A program made the position numbers and the translations under genes. Of a stretch of 64,000 bases of DNA, positions 9,571 to 19,383 are shown one piece after another (position 1 is the stretch's first letter; every line of letters starts with the position of its first letter). Below the pieces are notes generated by a model. That model made no database searches. It was not told the DNA's origin and saw only the letters and a program-made list of their open reading frames with translations. This stretch comes from Aureibacter tunicatorum (GTDB lineage Bacteria; Bacteroidota; Bacteroidia; Cytophagales; Cyclobacteriaceae), in the NCBI RefSeq assembly GCF_036492635.1, contig NZ_AP025305.1, forward strand, positions 4,296,000 to 4,359,999, written 5' to 3'.

Positions 9571-10239
9571 CTATTGATTTGGAAAATTTGGATTATGTTG
9601 CAGTGCAAGCCCGATCGTGTAATTTTGCAATTGCTTCAGCACTCCGTATCTAAAAGAGATGTGAATAACAGCCTCCAAAAATGGGACTGGAAATTGAATA
9701 GAAGACATCTCATCTGCTTTTCCATACACAAACTCCCTCAACATGATCATTGATTTTTCATAAATATTCATCCCGTCCTCTTCTGCATCACCCCCTTTAT
9801 CAGAGGGTTTCATAAAATCAACAGTCTGCATTACAAATGCCTTAGCCTTTGTTCCAAGTGTAATCAAATCTCTTTTGGCTAATTCAAATATCTCATCCTC
9901 CTGCACGGTAGCTCTTAAAATATCAAAAGTTCGCATCTCATCCTCAACCGCCTTTACATAGACTTGCATATACTGAGGGTTTGATGGTTCATTCACAGGA
10001 AAATAATTGCTCAAAATTCTGTATTTCTTCTGAGCCTTTGCCAGACTCGGCTTGAATAGGCCTAATCTCGAACTCGAAGGACCATTAGGTATGACAATCT
10101 TATTAACTGAATCGGAAGTATCAACCATCTCCCAATCATCTTCCTCTACAACACTCGGAGGCATTTTATTCATTGCGAACTCCCCCGCTTTTCTTGTCGA
10201 ACTCCTTCTCTTTTTGAACTTATCAATCAAAATACCCAT
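9571..10239 (-). CDS. uncharacterised 222-residue protein
   Basis: No family is recognised. The protein starts with a basic stretch (KFKKRRSSTRK), then an acidic segment EEDDWEMVDTSDS, and the rest looks alpha-helical with no membrane segment or signal peptide. The DDWEM element also occurs in the 443-residue kinase-like protein at 22022-23353, so the two may belong to the same secreted or host-directed set. It is a single gene upstream of the damaged macro-domain gene on the same strand, followed by a long AT-rich gap. The ATG at 10237-10239 is the natural start. Confidence 0.6.
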   Translation of the reverse strand: MGILIDKFKKRRSSTRKAGEFAMNKMPPSVVEEDDWEMVDTSDSVNKIVIPNGPSSSRLGLFKPSLAKAQKKYRILSNYFPVNEPSNPQYMQVYVKAVEDEMRTFDILRATVQEDEIFELAKRDLITLGTKAKAFVMQTVDFMKPSDKGGDAEEDGMNIYEKSMIMLREFVYGKADEMSSIQFPVPFLEAVIHISFRYGVLKQLQNYTIGLALQHNPNFPNQ

Positions 10240-10730
10240 CTCGATAAGTAAAGCATATATTTTTCTAATTGTTCTTTAGCCAAAAATTAAAAATACAAAA
10301 TGCTTAACTAAATCAAATTCAAAGTGAATTTATAAATATATCATCCATAACACTCGACACTAATATCATCATCAAATCAAAATGTTTAACTAAACTTTCG
10401 ACAGAGGAGAAGACTAATCAATAGTATTATAACATTTTTCATCAAAATCATTTTCGAAAAATATTGATTATGTATCAATTCCCACAAAACCAATCCTTAA
10501 GTCTACATCAAAAAAAATCTAACGAGCTATGGCTCTTCCTGCACACTATCCTTTTATTAAAAATAATACATGTAAATTTGATTTTATGCATATCATAATT
10601 TCAACATTAATATAAATACTACTTCTAATATATATACAATAACACATTAAATTAACATTGATATAGTTATGAAAACCTAAATAATTTATTATATTTATCA
10701 AAACAAGACTTCTCCCTATAACTACATATA
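10240..10730. other. AT-rich intergenic region
   Basis: This gap of about 490 bases is very AT-rich and lies between two divergent genes. It must hold the promoters of both. I see no conserved reading frame, RNA gene or repeat, and no convincing TAnnTTTG element with a matching upstream TTTG. Confidence 0.5.
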
Positions 10731-13355
10731 ATGAAAAAAATTTTAACCGTGTTTGTCTTATCCATATTATTTTTAACCCAGTATGGACATAGTCAAAACA
10801 AGCAAACCCTCCCACTCAAAAAAGCCATTAATACTCTTGAGGAAAAAAGCCAATACCAATTCTTTTACAAAGAAGAATGGCTTCCAGATATTGAAGTCAA
10901 TATTGGCAATGGCAAACCCATTGATGAACTTGAAAAAATATTAAAGTCTACTAATTTATCTTACTTAAAATATAGAGACTATGCGATAGTCATTGCCAAC
11001 AAAAATGATTTAAAAATGGAGATGTCTGAAGAGGATTTTTCGTCTTTCATCAAATCCATTCAAAATCAGAAAAAAAGCACCAATACCTTACCCAAGAAAG
11101 CGAAAAAAAAATCAATCAAACTGTATACGATTGGCGATAAAGTTGACAACAATTGGAAAGCTACTTTCAGCGGAAAAATTATTGATCAAAAAAGCAATGA
11201 AGCCCTAATAGGATCTACTGTCTACATCTCAGAATTAACTAAAGGAATCATGACTGATCATGAAGGCAAGTTCTCATTCAGTATTCCCAAAGGCAAATAC
11301 ACTCTTGAGATTAAATCCATCGGCTACGAAACCAAACGCATAAACATTTTATTAAAAAGTTCTGGTAAATTAGATATCAAGTTAAAAGAGGAAACGATTA
11401 TGCTGGACGAGCTGGTCGTCGAAGGAAGAAAAGTAACTGAAAATGTCAATGATGTAAAAATGGGCGTCGAAAATATGTCGATGCTTAAAATCCAAGAACT
11501 TCCTGGGCTAATGGGTGAAGCCGATATCATGTCAGGTCTTAAAAGTTTATCAGGCGTAAGTACTGTTGGCGAAGGAGCTATGGGAATTAATGTAAGAGGA
11601 GGAAGTGTTGACCAAAATTTGATTCTCTTAGATGAAATTATGCTTTTTAATTCCTCTCATCTTTTTGGCTTTTATTCACTATTCAATGCGAATATCCTTT
11701 CAGATATGACTTTGTATAAAGGTTCAATACCTTCAGAATACGGAGGAAGACTTTCATCCACCTTGCATGTCAATACTAAAGATGAATATGTTTCAAAAGT
11801 AAAAGGCAAAATGTCAATCAGTCCTATCTCAGGAGGAATATATGTTGATGTGCCTATCAAAAAGAAAAAAGCGAACTTAGCTATTGCCGGTAGGTATGCC
11901 AACCCTACTTGGGTCATAAAAAGCTTTAAAGACCCTGACCTTAAAAAAAGTAATGCCAGTTTTTATGATTATAATATAAAATATCTTCACAAACTACATA
12001 AAAATACAGAGCTTAGCATCCTTACATTAGTTTCGAAAGATCATTTTAAATTGTCTGATGAAGCTGAGTACGCTTGGGACAACAAAGCTTTCGAAGTCAC
12101 TCTAAAACAGAATATCAATAAAAATTTATTTGGAAAGCTCACTTATGTCAAAAGTTATTATGATTCTGAATTAACCGACCCTGTTGAAAATATAACCTTG
12201 TCGACAGGTATTGACTATGATAAAATCAAAACGCTATTCAAATGGAATGCTCCTTATGAGCACAATATCGATTTTGGTTTTGAAGGTATTTCATATCAAG
12301 TCCACCCAGGTTCGGAACAAAGTGAAAATAATTTTTCTGAACTTGCTAAGGAACAAGCAAATGAGGTCAGCATGTTTGTCAATGATAACTTTAAACTCAA
12401 AGACTTTTCATTTTTAATAGGCCTTAGGTTTACAAGCTTTCAAGCAAATGAAAATATTGAATCTGGGAAGGAGAATACCAGTTATCAAAACTTTGAGCCA
12501 AGATTAGGAATAAGCTATTCAATAAATAAACACTCTAGTGTCAAATTATCATACAACCGTACTAATCAATACTTACATCTAATTTCAAACTCAGCATCAG
12601 CATCGCCATATGATATATGGAAGATATCAGATGAAAAAATATCTCCGCAATCAGGAAACTCTTTTTCGATGGGCTACTTTCAAAACTTATTTGAAGAATT
12701 GTATCATTTAAAAACAGAAGTCTATTTCAAAAGCATGGATAACATTCTTGAATTTAAGGACTTTGCTGACATAGTAATGAATCCTAATATTGAAAGTGAA
12801 ATGTTCGCGGCAAAAGGCAAAGCATATGGCATAGAGCTAGGCTTGGAAAAAACTCGTGGCAGATTAACTGGCCAAATAAACTATACTTATTCAAGAAGCG
12901 AAAGACAAGCTCCAATTGAGTCTGATATTAACAATGGCGAATGGTATTTCTCCAGCTTTGACAAACCTCATGAAATAAAAGCCGATCTAAGGTATAAAAT
13001 CAGTCCAGTAGTCATTTTTTCCACCAACTTCATCTACAGTTCAGGAAGACCAATAACATTGCCTACAGCAGCGATGAGTCACAATGACATAAGTGCAATT
13101 CCAATTTTTGAAGAAAGAAATAATTACAGAACACCTGATTATCACCGAATGGACATGTCTCTGATTTTAAAAAGCTTAAAGAAAAGACAAAAATTTGAAT
13201 CTAACTGGATATTATCTGTCTACAATATTTACGCTAGAAAAAACCCTTATAGTGTTTATTACAAACATGATAGTGGTAATAAACCCGGACTATACAAATT
13301 ATCTGTTATAGGCTCAATGTTTCCATCAATCACTTATGTACTAAAATTGAAATAA
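10731..13355 (+). CDS. TonB-dependent outer-membrane receptor with STN and carboxypeptidase-like domains
   Basis: The 874-residue product has a signal peptide (about 1-21), then an STN domain (about 25-92). A carboxypeptidase-regulatory-like beta sandwich follows (about 145-215: SGKIIDQKSNEALIGSTVY), then a plug domain (about 230-340, with GINVRGGSVDQNLILLDEI) and a 22-strand-type barrel to the end. STN-containing receptors are often linked to anti-sigma/sigma regulation, but no such pair lies in this window. With the DUF4249 lipoprotein and the exported beta protein downstream it forms a three-gene operon with 2-5 base gaps. The ligand is not deducible. Confidence 0.9.
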   Translation: MKKILTVFVLSILFLTQYGHSQNKQTLPLKKAINTLEEKSQYQFFYKEEWLPDIEVNIGNGKPIDELEKILKSTNLSYLKYRDYAIVIANKNDLKMEMSEEDFSSFIKSIQNQKKSTNTLPKKAKKKSIKLYTIGDKVDNNWKATFSGKIIDQKSNEALIGSTVYISELTKGIMTDHEGKFSFSIPKGKYTLEIKSIGYETKRINILLKSSGKLDIKLKEETIMLDELVVEGRKVTENVNDVKMGVENMSMLKIQELPGLMGEADIMSGLKSLSGVSTVGEGAMGINVRGGSVDQNLILLDEIMLFNSSHLFGFYSLFNANILSDMTLYKGSIPSEYGGRLSSTLHVNTKDEYVSKVKGKMSISPISGGIYVDVPIKKKKANLAIAGRYANPTWVIKSFKDPDLKKSNASFYDYNIKYLHKLHKNTELSILTLVSKDHFKLSDEAEYAWDNKAFEVTLKQNINKNLFGKLTYVKSYYDSELTDPVENITLSTGIDYDKIKTLFKWNAPYEHNIDFGFEGISYQVHPGSEQSENNFSELAKEQANEVSMFVNDNFKLKDFSFLIGLRFTSFQANENIESGKENTSYQNFEPRLGISYSINKHSSVKLSYNRTNQYLHLISNSASASPYDIWKISDEKISPQSGNSFSMGYFQNLFEELYHLKTEVYFKSMDNILEFKDFADIVMNPNIESEMFAAKGKAYGIELGLEKTRGRLTGQINYTYSRSERQAPIESDINNGEWYFSSFDKPHEIKADLRYKISPVVIFSTNFIYSSGRPITLPTAAMSHNDISAIPIFEERNNYRTPDYHRMDMSLILKSLKKRQKFESNWILSVYNIYARKNPYSVYYKHDSGNKPGLYKLSVIGSMFPSITYVLKLK

Positions 13356-13360
13356 TTAAT

Positions 13361-14494
13361 ATGAGCTATTCAAACATGAATATAAGAAACCTATATATAT
13401 GTTTTTTATTTGCCATCTTCACATTTTCATGCGAAGAAAGAATCAACACTGAGGTTGATAATACTGAATACATTATTGTTGACGCATTGCTTATTGACAG
13501 TCTTTCTTATCAAAAAATCGAAATCACTAAATCCAACAACATTAATGAGGGCTTTGTAATGAAAGGAGTTGAAAACGCTCTAGTTACAGTAAATGACTCT
13601 AAAGGCAATGTGTATCACTTCAAAGAGAGTTCAAATGATTATTATAAAGACAATTATAGTTTAGCCTCTAATAAAACCAAAGGCGTTTATATCGGCCTTA
13701 TGGCAATTGAGCCAAACACTTATTATACTCTTGATATTGAGCTAGCTTCAGGAGAAAAAATATACTCCGATGAAATCATTCTAGAAGAAAAAGCAACTGT
13801 TACAAATCAAGAATTTGAGTTATTTAATTTTCAACGTAAAACAGCGTATATAAATGATGCAGAAGTCATCAAAAATTTTTTTTCCATAAGGCAAAAAAAA
13901 GAAATAAATAATCATAAAGATGTCTACTTTGTTAATAAGTATTCAAGTGTTTACGAGTATAATCTACTTAACTATGATTGCAATATATTACTTAGAGACA
14001 CTCAAAATGACTTTGAATCTAAACTTAGTCTGCTTAATATAAATAGTTCTAATAGTGGTGAAAGTTTTACGATTTTAGAAAATTTAGAAGCCAACGAGAA
14101 ACATATATATAATTACTTATTCAAAGTCCAACAAATTCAAATCAATAAAGAATACTATGATTTTTTGCAAAAAATAAAAATACTAAAAGAAAATAATGGA
14201 GGATTATTTGATAAAATTCCAGGGAGAATTGAACCTAATGTTTATTCAAATAAAAATATTAATATACAAGGATTTTTTTCTTTAGGGTATAGTAATATTT
14301 ATATCCCTAAAAAAGCTATCAATCAACTGGATTTTCCATTTAAATTTCAATTGCCTTGTCCTCCAAGCGTATATAACAATCCTCGATCTGGACCTCCCAA
14401 TGCATGTATTTGTATTCATCCTGAAGAAGAATTATTCAGCCCATATTTTCATAAATATTGGTACTTAGATGATAATTATCGTTCAAAAATATAA
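13361..14494 (+). CDS. DUF4249-family lipoprotein
   Basis: A 377-residue lipoprotein with a signal peptide and lipobox ending FTFSCEER. It carries the DUF4249 opening pattern, in which an ancestral strand (EYIIVDALLIDSLSYQKIEIT) is followed by ENALVTVNDSKGNVYHF. Proteins of this family sit at the cell surface next to TonB-dependent receptors and probably help capture the ligand. The gene starts 5 bases after the receptor stop and ends 2 bases before the next gene, so the three are expressed together. A cluster of cysteines near the C-terminus (LPCPPS, NACICIHPEEE) may form disulfides. Confidence 0.82.
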   Translation: MSYSNMNIRNLYICFLFAIFTFSCEERINTEVDNTEYIIVDALLIDSLSYQKIEITKSNNINEGFVMKGVENALVTVNDSKGNVYHFKESSNDYYKDNYSLASNKTKGVYIGLMAIEPNTYYTLDIELASGEKIYSDEIILEEKATVTNQEFELFNFQRKTAYINDAEVIKNFFSIRQKKEINNHKDVYFVNKYSSVYEYNLLNYDCNILLRDTQNDFESKLSLLNINSSNSGESFTILENLEANEKHIYNYLFKVQQIQINKEYYDFLQKIKILKENNGGLFDKIPGRIEPNVYSNKNINIQGFFSLGYSNIYIPKKAINQLDFPFKFQLPCPPSVYNNPRSGPPNACICIHPEEELFSPYFHKYWYLDDNYRSKI

Positions 14495-14496
14495 TT

Positions 14497-16686
14497 ATGA
14501 AAAGCCAAATCCTAACTATAATATTGATGTTTTGTGCGTCCATCATTCAGGCAACAGGCACACAAAGTCCATTAAAAACTCAAACATATTTTAATAAAAA
14601 TATATTTCAAACAGGAGAAGCCCTCTGTTTCAAGTCTTATGTATATGGGAATAACAACTCAACACCAAACTCAACACTTACAATTGAATTAATCGATGAG
14701 AATAACAACATAATTTTAACTGAAAAAAGAAAAGTTAAAGCTGGGGAATCAAATGGTTGTATATTGATACCCACAACGATAGAAAGCAATCTTTATACAA
14801 TTAGAACATACACTAATACCAAAAACAATCACTTCGCAAGTTTATCTTCAATTTATATTTTAAACTCCGCTCCAGATTTAACAATAAAAAAAGAGGATTT
14901 AACTTTCGACTTTTCATTACCTACAAAGTCTCTTCATATTGAAACAACCAACTTAATCAATTTAAAAATCCCTTCAAGCTACCTTGAAGATACTATATAT
15001 ATCACTGACTCCAATAGTAAAATTGTCTCTAAAAAGTTCATAAATTCTAAATATTCAGAACTCGCATTCACTCCAGACTCATCAGATCAATACACATTGA
15101 AATATAAGAGTATCGAAAAAAAGTTGCCGAAGGCAATAAAGAGCAATATTACCATTAATAACCATTCAGATACTAAAAATATAGAGTATCGCTTACAAAA
15201 TAATAATCAAGAATATATATTAACGCTTGGAAAACTATTTAACGACAATCTTACTTCAACAAAAATCATTATTCCAAAAGGATCTACAATTTTCAAAAAA
15301 AGTAGATCTGAGCTTGATGAAGGCATCTGGTACTTGCACTTATCTGATAGTTTAGGCGATATAGTTTTCAAAAATTATATTTACTCAAAGACAAAGACTC
15401 CAAAAGAAGAACTGAATATAAATGTAAAAAATGGACAACTAAAAAAACAAAGATCAAAAGTCAATGTATCTGTTACGAGTAATTATTTAAATCTGTCCGA
15501 CTGTCATATAAAAGTTATAAAAAAAGGAAACTACGGCAATTGTATAAACGGATCTTTTCCAGACCACCTGCTTCTGATGTTTCCAGAATTAGGCAAAAAA
15601 GATGCTCCAAATAAATACTTTGAAACTATCTTTTCATTCATTGACGAAAAAGAACTACAATCAATAAAAAGCATAGCAACCTTCAACCCGAATATTGCTT
15701 ATGTTAATAAAATAAATAATACTCAAAATACAGTTGAATTATTTGATCTTGAACATAAAGAAAGTGTTTCTATCAAAACAGTCAATGGCAATTTACAAAT
15801 AGAAAAACCAAATTTCGAAAAAGTTCAATTTCATCTCTTAACAGACATAAATCAAATCGAGAATTCAATTGTACAGTCACATAATAACATTGAATTTGAC
15901 AATTACATAAAAAACTCAAAAAAAGCTTTTCTGACTAAATATCACGATTTATTATTAGACAAATACAAAAGACGTAAAATTCAAACTATTTTTTATTTCC
16001 TGCCCTTGACATTTAATAATGATACTATTAATAACAAAATAGATGTCGATCCTGATTATGAATATGTTCCTGAAAACTATTTTCATGTGCCACATGTCGC
16101 TAAATTTTTGAAATCCTACACAAAAAGTACATTACTTAAAAAAGACAAAAACAAAAGCAAGTCTATTTATTTGTTCCAAAATAAAAATGGCTACAGATAT
16201 GATTTCCCTGAAAAAGCAGAAATAATAGTAAACGGAAGAATATACAGAGGAAGTCATGAAAATTTGCTTAGCATTGCCACTGAGAAAATTAAGACAATTA
16301 AAATTTATCACAATCCGGCAAAGTTCAAAAACTTTTATTTTGATGTGCTAAAATCCGGTCTCGTTGAGTTCGAGATCAAAGATGATGCTTTTCAAGAAAT
16401 AAGCAAAAATGACTTTTATCCTATTATCAATATAAAAGGATATAACTATGACAAAGTCAAATTAATATTTCCAGAGTATCCAGATAATGAATTAAAACAT
16501 GACAAAAGCAATGTAGACTTTAGAGACTTGCTTTATTGGAACCCTAAGCTAAAAGAAAATGACAATGGTGAATTTGAAGCTGAATTTTACACCTCTGATG
16601 ATAAAGGCGTATACGATGTCATTGTCACAGGCAAGACCGAAAACAATGATTTTGTAACGAAAGTAGTTCAACTAACTGTGCAATAA
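14497..16686 (+). CDS. large exported beta-rich protein, MG2-like N-terminus
   Basis: A 729-residue exported protein with a signal peptide of about 19 residues. The following segment TYFNKNIFQTGEALCFKSYV resembles the macroglobulin MG2-type domains found in large exported Bacteroidota proteins that travel with TonB receptors. The remainder is rich in beta-strand and Lys/Asn with no enzyme motif I can name. It ends with FYTSDDKGVYDVIVTGKTEN, another beta-sandwich pattern. It closes the receptor operon and probably supports transport or substrate handling at the outer membrane. The function is inferred from context only. Confidence 0.65.
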   Translation: MKSQILTIILMFCASIIQATGTQSPLKTQTYFNKNIFQTGEALCFKSYVYGNNNSTPNSTLTIELIDENNNIILTEKRKVKAGESNGCILIPTTIESNLYTIRTYTNTKNNHFASLSSIYILNSAPDLTIKKEDLTFDFSLPTKSLHIETTNLINLKIPSSYLEDTIYITDSNSKIVSKKFINSKYSELAFTPDSSDQYTLKYKSIEKKLPKAIKSNITINNHSDTKNIEYRLQNNNQEYILTLGKLFNDNLTSTKIIIPKGSTIFKKSRSELDEGIWYLHLSDSLGDIVFKNYIYSKTKTPKEELNINVKNGQLKKQRSKVNVSVTSNYLNLSDCHIKVIKKGNYGNCINGSFPDHLLLMFPELGKKDAPNKYFETIFSFIDEKELQSIKSIATFNPNIAYVNKINNTQNTVELFDLEHKESVSIKTVNGNLQIEKPNFEKVQFHLLTDINQIENSIVQSHNNIEFDNYIKNSKKAFLTKYHDLLLDKYKRRKIQTIFYFLPLTFNNDTINNKIDVDPDYEYVPENYFHVPHVAKFLKSYTKSTLLKKDKNKSKSIYLFQNKNGYRYDFPEKAEIIVNGRIYRGSHENLLSIATEKIKTIKIYHNPAKFKNFYFDVLKSGLVEFEIKDDAFQEISKNDFYPIINIKGYNYDKVKLIFPEYPDNELKHDKSNVDFRDLLYWNPKLKENDNGEFEAEFYTSDDKGVYDVIVTGKTENNDFVTKVVQLTVQ

Positions 16687-16699
16687 AAAAAGGTTCTTT

Positions 16700-16733
16700 A
16701 TACACTGAATTCCTTGTTGGGAGTTCGGTGTAT
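16700..16733. terminator. bidirectional terminator between convergent genes
   Basis: A stem of about 14 bp (ATACACTGAATTCC with GGAGTTCGGTGTAT, using G-T pairs) has T-rich sequence downstream on the plus strand. It fills the 52-base gap between the receptor operon and the first kinase-like gene. Confidence 0.75.
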
Positions 16734-16738
16734 TTTCA

Positions 16739-19324
16739 CTACAGCTCATAACCATTATCATCATTGAACTTTTGCCTCATCTCCGATAGTTTCATTACGA
16801 TCTCATCATAACCTACTTCTTCGATGGCATCTCTTATCATCGCCCAACCTTGCACCATCATTTCGACTTCTTGCATAAATCCCGGCATGTTCATCCACTG
16901 AAGAGACTGAATAATGCTTCCTTTGCTTATCAAATTCAATAAACCTTCAACAAATCCGATATCCAAAGGCACTGCATTGGCTTTCTCTCTAAGCGTTTCA
17001 TCAACAAAGTACTTGTTGAACACTATTTCCGCACTCTTGCCATTCACAAAAGCATGCAAAAAGGCTTTCACCTCTTTTGCCAATCTACGATACTGATCCA
17101 TTGCAAATCCTCTCAATCTTGGACTGACTCCTTCTTTGATTTTCAATTCATCAGCATATTGCAAGAATTTCATATCATGGAAAGCCACATGTTCGACTGT
17201 AATATTTCTTTTTCTACCGCATCTGCCTAATCGGCACCTTTCCATTGGACCGAAGTTTACCTTGGCGCATTCCATCATGATATATAGATCAATTGGTGTC
17301 ATGGATTGATCTATCGCTGAAAGCGCAGGCTCATGCACTTGAAGATTTTGCAATCTTCCCCCGTTGACAACAGCTGTGACATTAAAGAGCACATTTGATT
17401 CATGTATTTCTTCCGGCAATCTATCATGATTGCCTAATATTAAATCATAAACATACAGTTCTCCCAAAGCCGCTAACACCTTCGGATGCCTAAGAACGGC
17501 TTTTGTTACTTCGTCATTAGGCAACATTTTATCCAAATCAATAATTGTATGCCCGGGAACTTTTGACATCGCCACTGCAACGTTGGGCATTGGTAGCGAA
17601 GCATTTTCCCTAAAGACTCTTGATACTTTCGCTTTGCGACTTCCACCCGCTGTGGTAGGATTTGCACGTGTCTCCTCGGTGTATATTCGCTGCGCATGAT
17701 GAGCTAATACTCTCAAGGTCTCCGAACCTTTTGGCTCTACCTGAGAATCAGGCGCGGCAACTCGTTTTCCCATTACAGAAATAAGATTGGATGCTAAAGA
17801 CTCTCTTTCCGGATATTTTGAGTAAAAATCTTTTTGCGAATTCCTATTCAGCAATTTCAGATAAAATTCTTTCCCTGTTCCATCCTTAGTTCCTACATTA
17901 ACCACTGCGCCGTGTTTGCCCGAATTGACATAACCAATTCTTCTCATATCCAATTGGTCTTTATGAAAACCAATATCTGGAGAAAGAACCTCAAAAGCTC
18001 CAAAATTACGTGTCGACGGAAAGTTAATAGCAGGTGTTTTTACAGAAGTCAAAGCCTCTTCCTCCACCTCAAATTCCGGTTTTTCCGCTACTTGAGTTCT
18101 TAAGCTCTTATATTTAGGAAATTCAACGGACTTCCATGTATCTCTAAATACAGGCTCGCTTCTTAGCTTCGCTCCCTGTATCTTAGCTGGATTTTCTAAG
18201 CAATAATCCATGCAAAACAATCCTTTCTCTCGTCTCATATCTCTGCTTAGTTGATTGCTTTTTGAAGGCGTTCCGGCTTTTGTTCTTTTCTTATTTCCGT
18301 ATAAATATTGAGACAACAAATCAAAAAGTTGCAGATACGACGGTATAATTACCCAATGAAAGAAATCTTGGTGTTCAGGATCTCCAACTTTATTCCACCA
18401 GTCTTCCGTGCACTGCCATGGAACAATGATTGTGCATTTCTTTCCATCTTCTTCCATGCGCATGGGCTTTGGCAAGTGCGATCGCTCAGTGACAAAATGC
18501 ACAGACAGCTTATCCGCTTGAGGCAACTTCTGCGCTAATCTATAATATTCTTCCAATAGCGCTTCTCCGCTTTCAGTAGCCAATAGTTGGCCTATCCAAG
18601 AGAAAAAAACACGTTGAACTTGAATTCTATCAATCGTCTCATCTTGTTGCAAATTAAAACAACTAAGGCTAAGAATAGTGGGCAAAGATTGATACTCTCT
18701 CAAGACTGGAGCTCCGCTTTTTGAGAATGACTTAAAGGGAGTTCTAGCACGTTGCAATTGCAAAAACTGCCAAACTCTTTCTTCTTGCATTTCAGCCAGC
18801 AAACGCTGAAACAAAGCGCCTCTCACCATTTCATTTTCAAATACGTCGATTTGATCCAGCCTCACTGGATACTCCATTTGCAAAGCAAAGAAATAACGCT
18901 CCACATCATCTAGTGCTTTGCCAAACCTCTCCAAGCATTCTTTGCGCTTTTTTCCAACTCCACCATCAATACTCAATTGAGCCAATTCTTCATATTCAAT
19001 TTTAAAAAAATTAACAGCGTCAAGCGCTTGGCACATCTCATGCAGAAAACCGGAAGACCCTTTATGCTTAAAAAATGGTTTCGAGTATTCAGCCTCTTTT
19101 GTCGATTCTTCCTGAATAGATTCCTCATCTTCCTCAGGAATCGTTTCAAGCTTTTTGACTTTATTGGACAAGCGCATCATTTCCTTCAAAGCTCTTCCTC
19201 CCATAATGCATTGCAAGGGAGTGTGGTCTGAAAAAGACATCAAAGGAGGATTCTGAACGGCTCCTTTTCTTTGAGTTTTCGTACTATCGATTTTTCTTTT
19301 ATGATGAATGGATTCATACCCCAT
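16739..19324 (-). CDS. putative secreted effector with atypical kinase fold, copy A
   Basis: About 861 residues from the ATG at 19324; an upstream TTG at 19351 is possible. A basic leader with KTQRKG leads to DHTPLQCIMGG near residue 40, then a long helical region. A kinase-like core follows: glycine loop NSGKHGAVVNV, Lys about 490 in FYLKLLN, Glu about 508, LGNHDRLPEEIHESN (Asp 634, Asn 644) and AIDQS (Asp 672). This order fits the actin-fragmin/PI-kinase superfamily. Conserved Cys and His after the core suggest a metal site. No signal peptide is seen. It is a clear paralogue of copy B, which lies 59 bases upstream on the same strand. Confidence 0.72.
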   Translation of the reverse strand: MGYESIHHKRKIDSTKTQRKGAVQNPPLMSFSDHTPLQCIMGGRALKEMMRLSNKVKKLETIPEEDEESIQEESTKEAEYSKPFFKHKGSSGFLHEMCQALDAVNFFKIEYEELAQLSIDGGVGKKRKECLERFGKALDDVERYFFALQMEYPVRLDQIDVFENEMVRGALFQRLLAEMQEERVWQFLQLQRARTPFKSFSKSGAPVLREYQSLPTILSLSCFNLQQDETIDRIQVQRVFFSWIGQLLATESGEALLEEYYRLAQKLPQADKLSVHFVTERSHLPKPMRMEEDGKKCTIIVPWQCTEDWWNKVGDPEHQDFFHWVIIPSYLQLFDLLSQYLYGNKKRTKAGTPSKSNQLSRDMRREKGLFCMDYCLENPAKIQGAKLRSEPVFRDTWKSVEFPKYKSLRTQVAEKPEFEVEEEALTSVKTPAINFPSTRNFGAFEVLSPDIGFHKDQLDMRRIGYVNSGKHGAVVNVGTKDGTGKEFYLKLLNRNSQKDFYSKYPERESLASNLISVMGKRVAAPDSQVEPKGSETLRVLAHHAQRIYTEETRANPTTAGGSRKAKVSRVFRENASLPMPNVAVAMSKVPGHTIIDLDKMLPNDEVTKAVLRHPKVLAALGELYVYDLILGNHDRLPEEIHESNVLFNVTAVVNGGRLQNLQVHEPALSAIDQSMTPIDLYIMMECAKVNFGPMERCRLGRCGRKRNITVEHVAFHDMKFLQYADELKIKEGVSPRLRGFAMDQYRRLAKEVKAFLHAFVNGKSAEIVFNKYFVDETLREKANAVPLDIGFVEGLLNLISKGSIIQSLQWMNMPGFMQEVEMMVQGWAMIRDAIEEVGYDEIVMKLSEMRQKFNDDNGYEL

Positions 19325-19383
19325 GAGTGCCAATAATGGATAAAAAAACAACTAGCTCTAAGGCTTTTGGTTAAAAAATAGCT

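Noticed and set aside
10546-10815. Minus-strand open frame upstream of the TonB receptor
   Set aside because: It overlaps the start of the receptor gene on the other strand and its composition is that of random AT-rich DNA.
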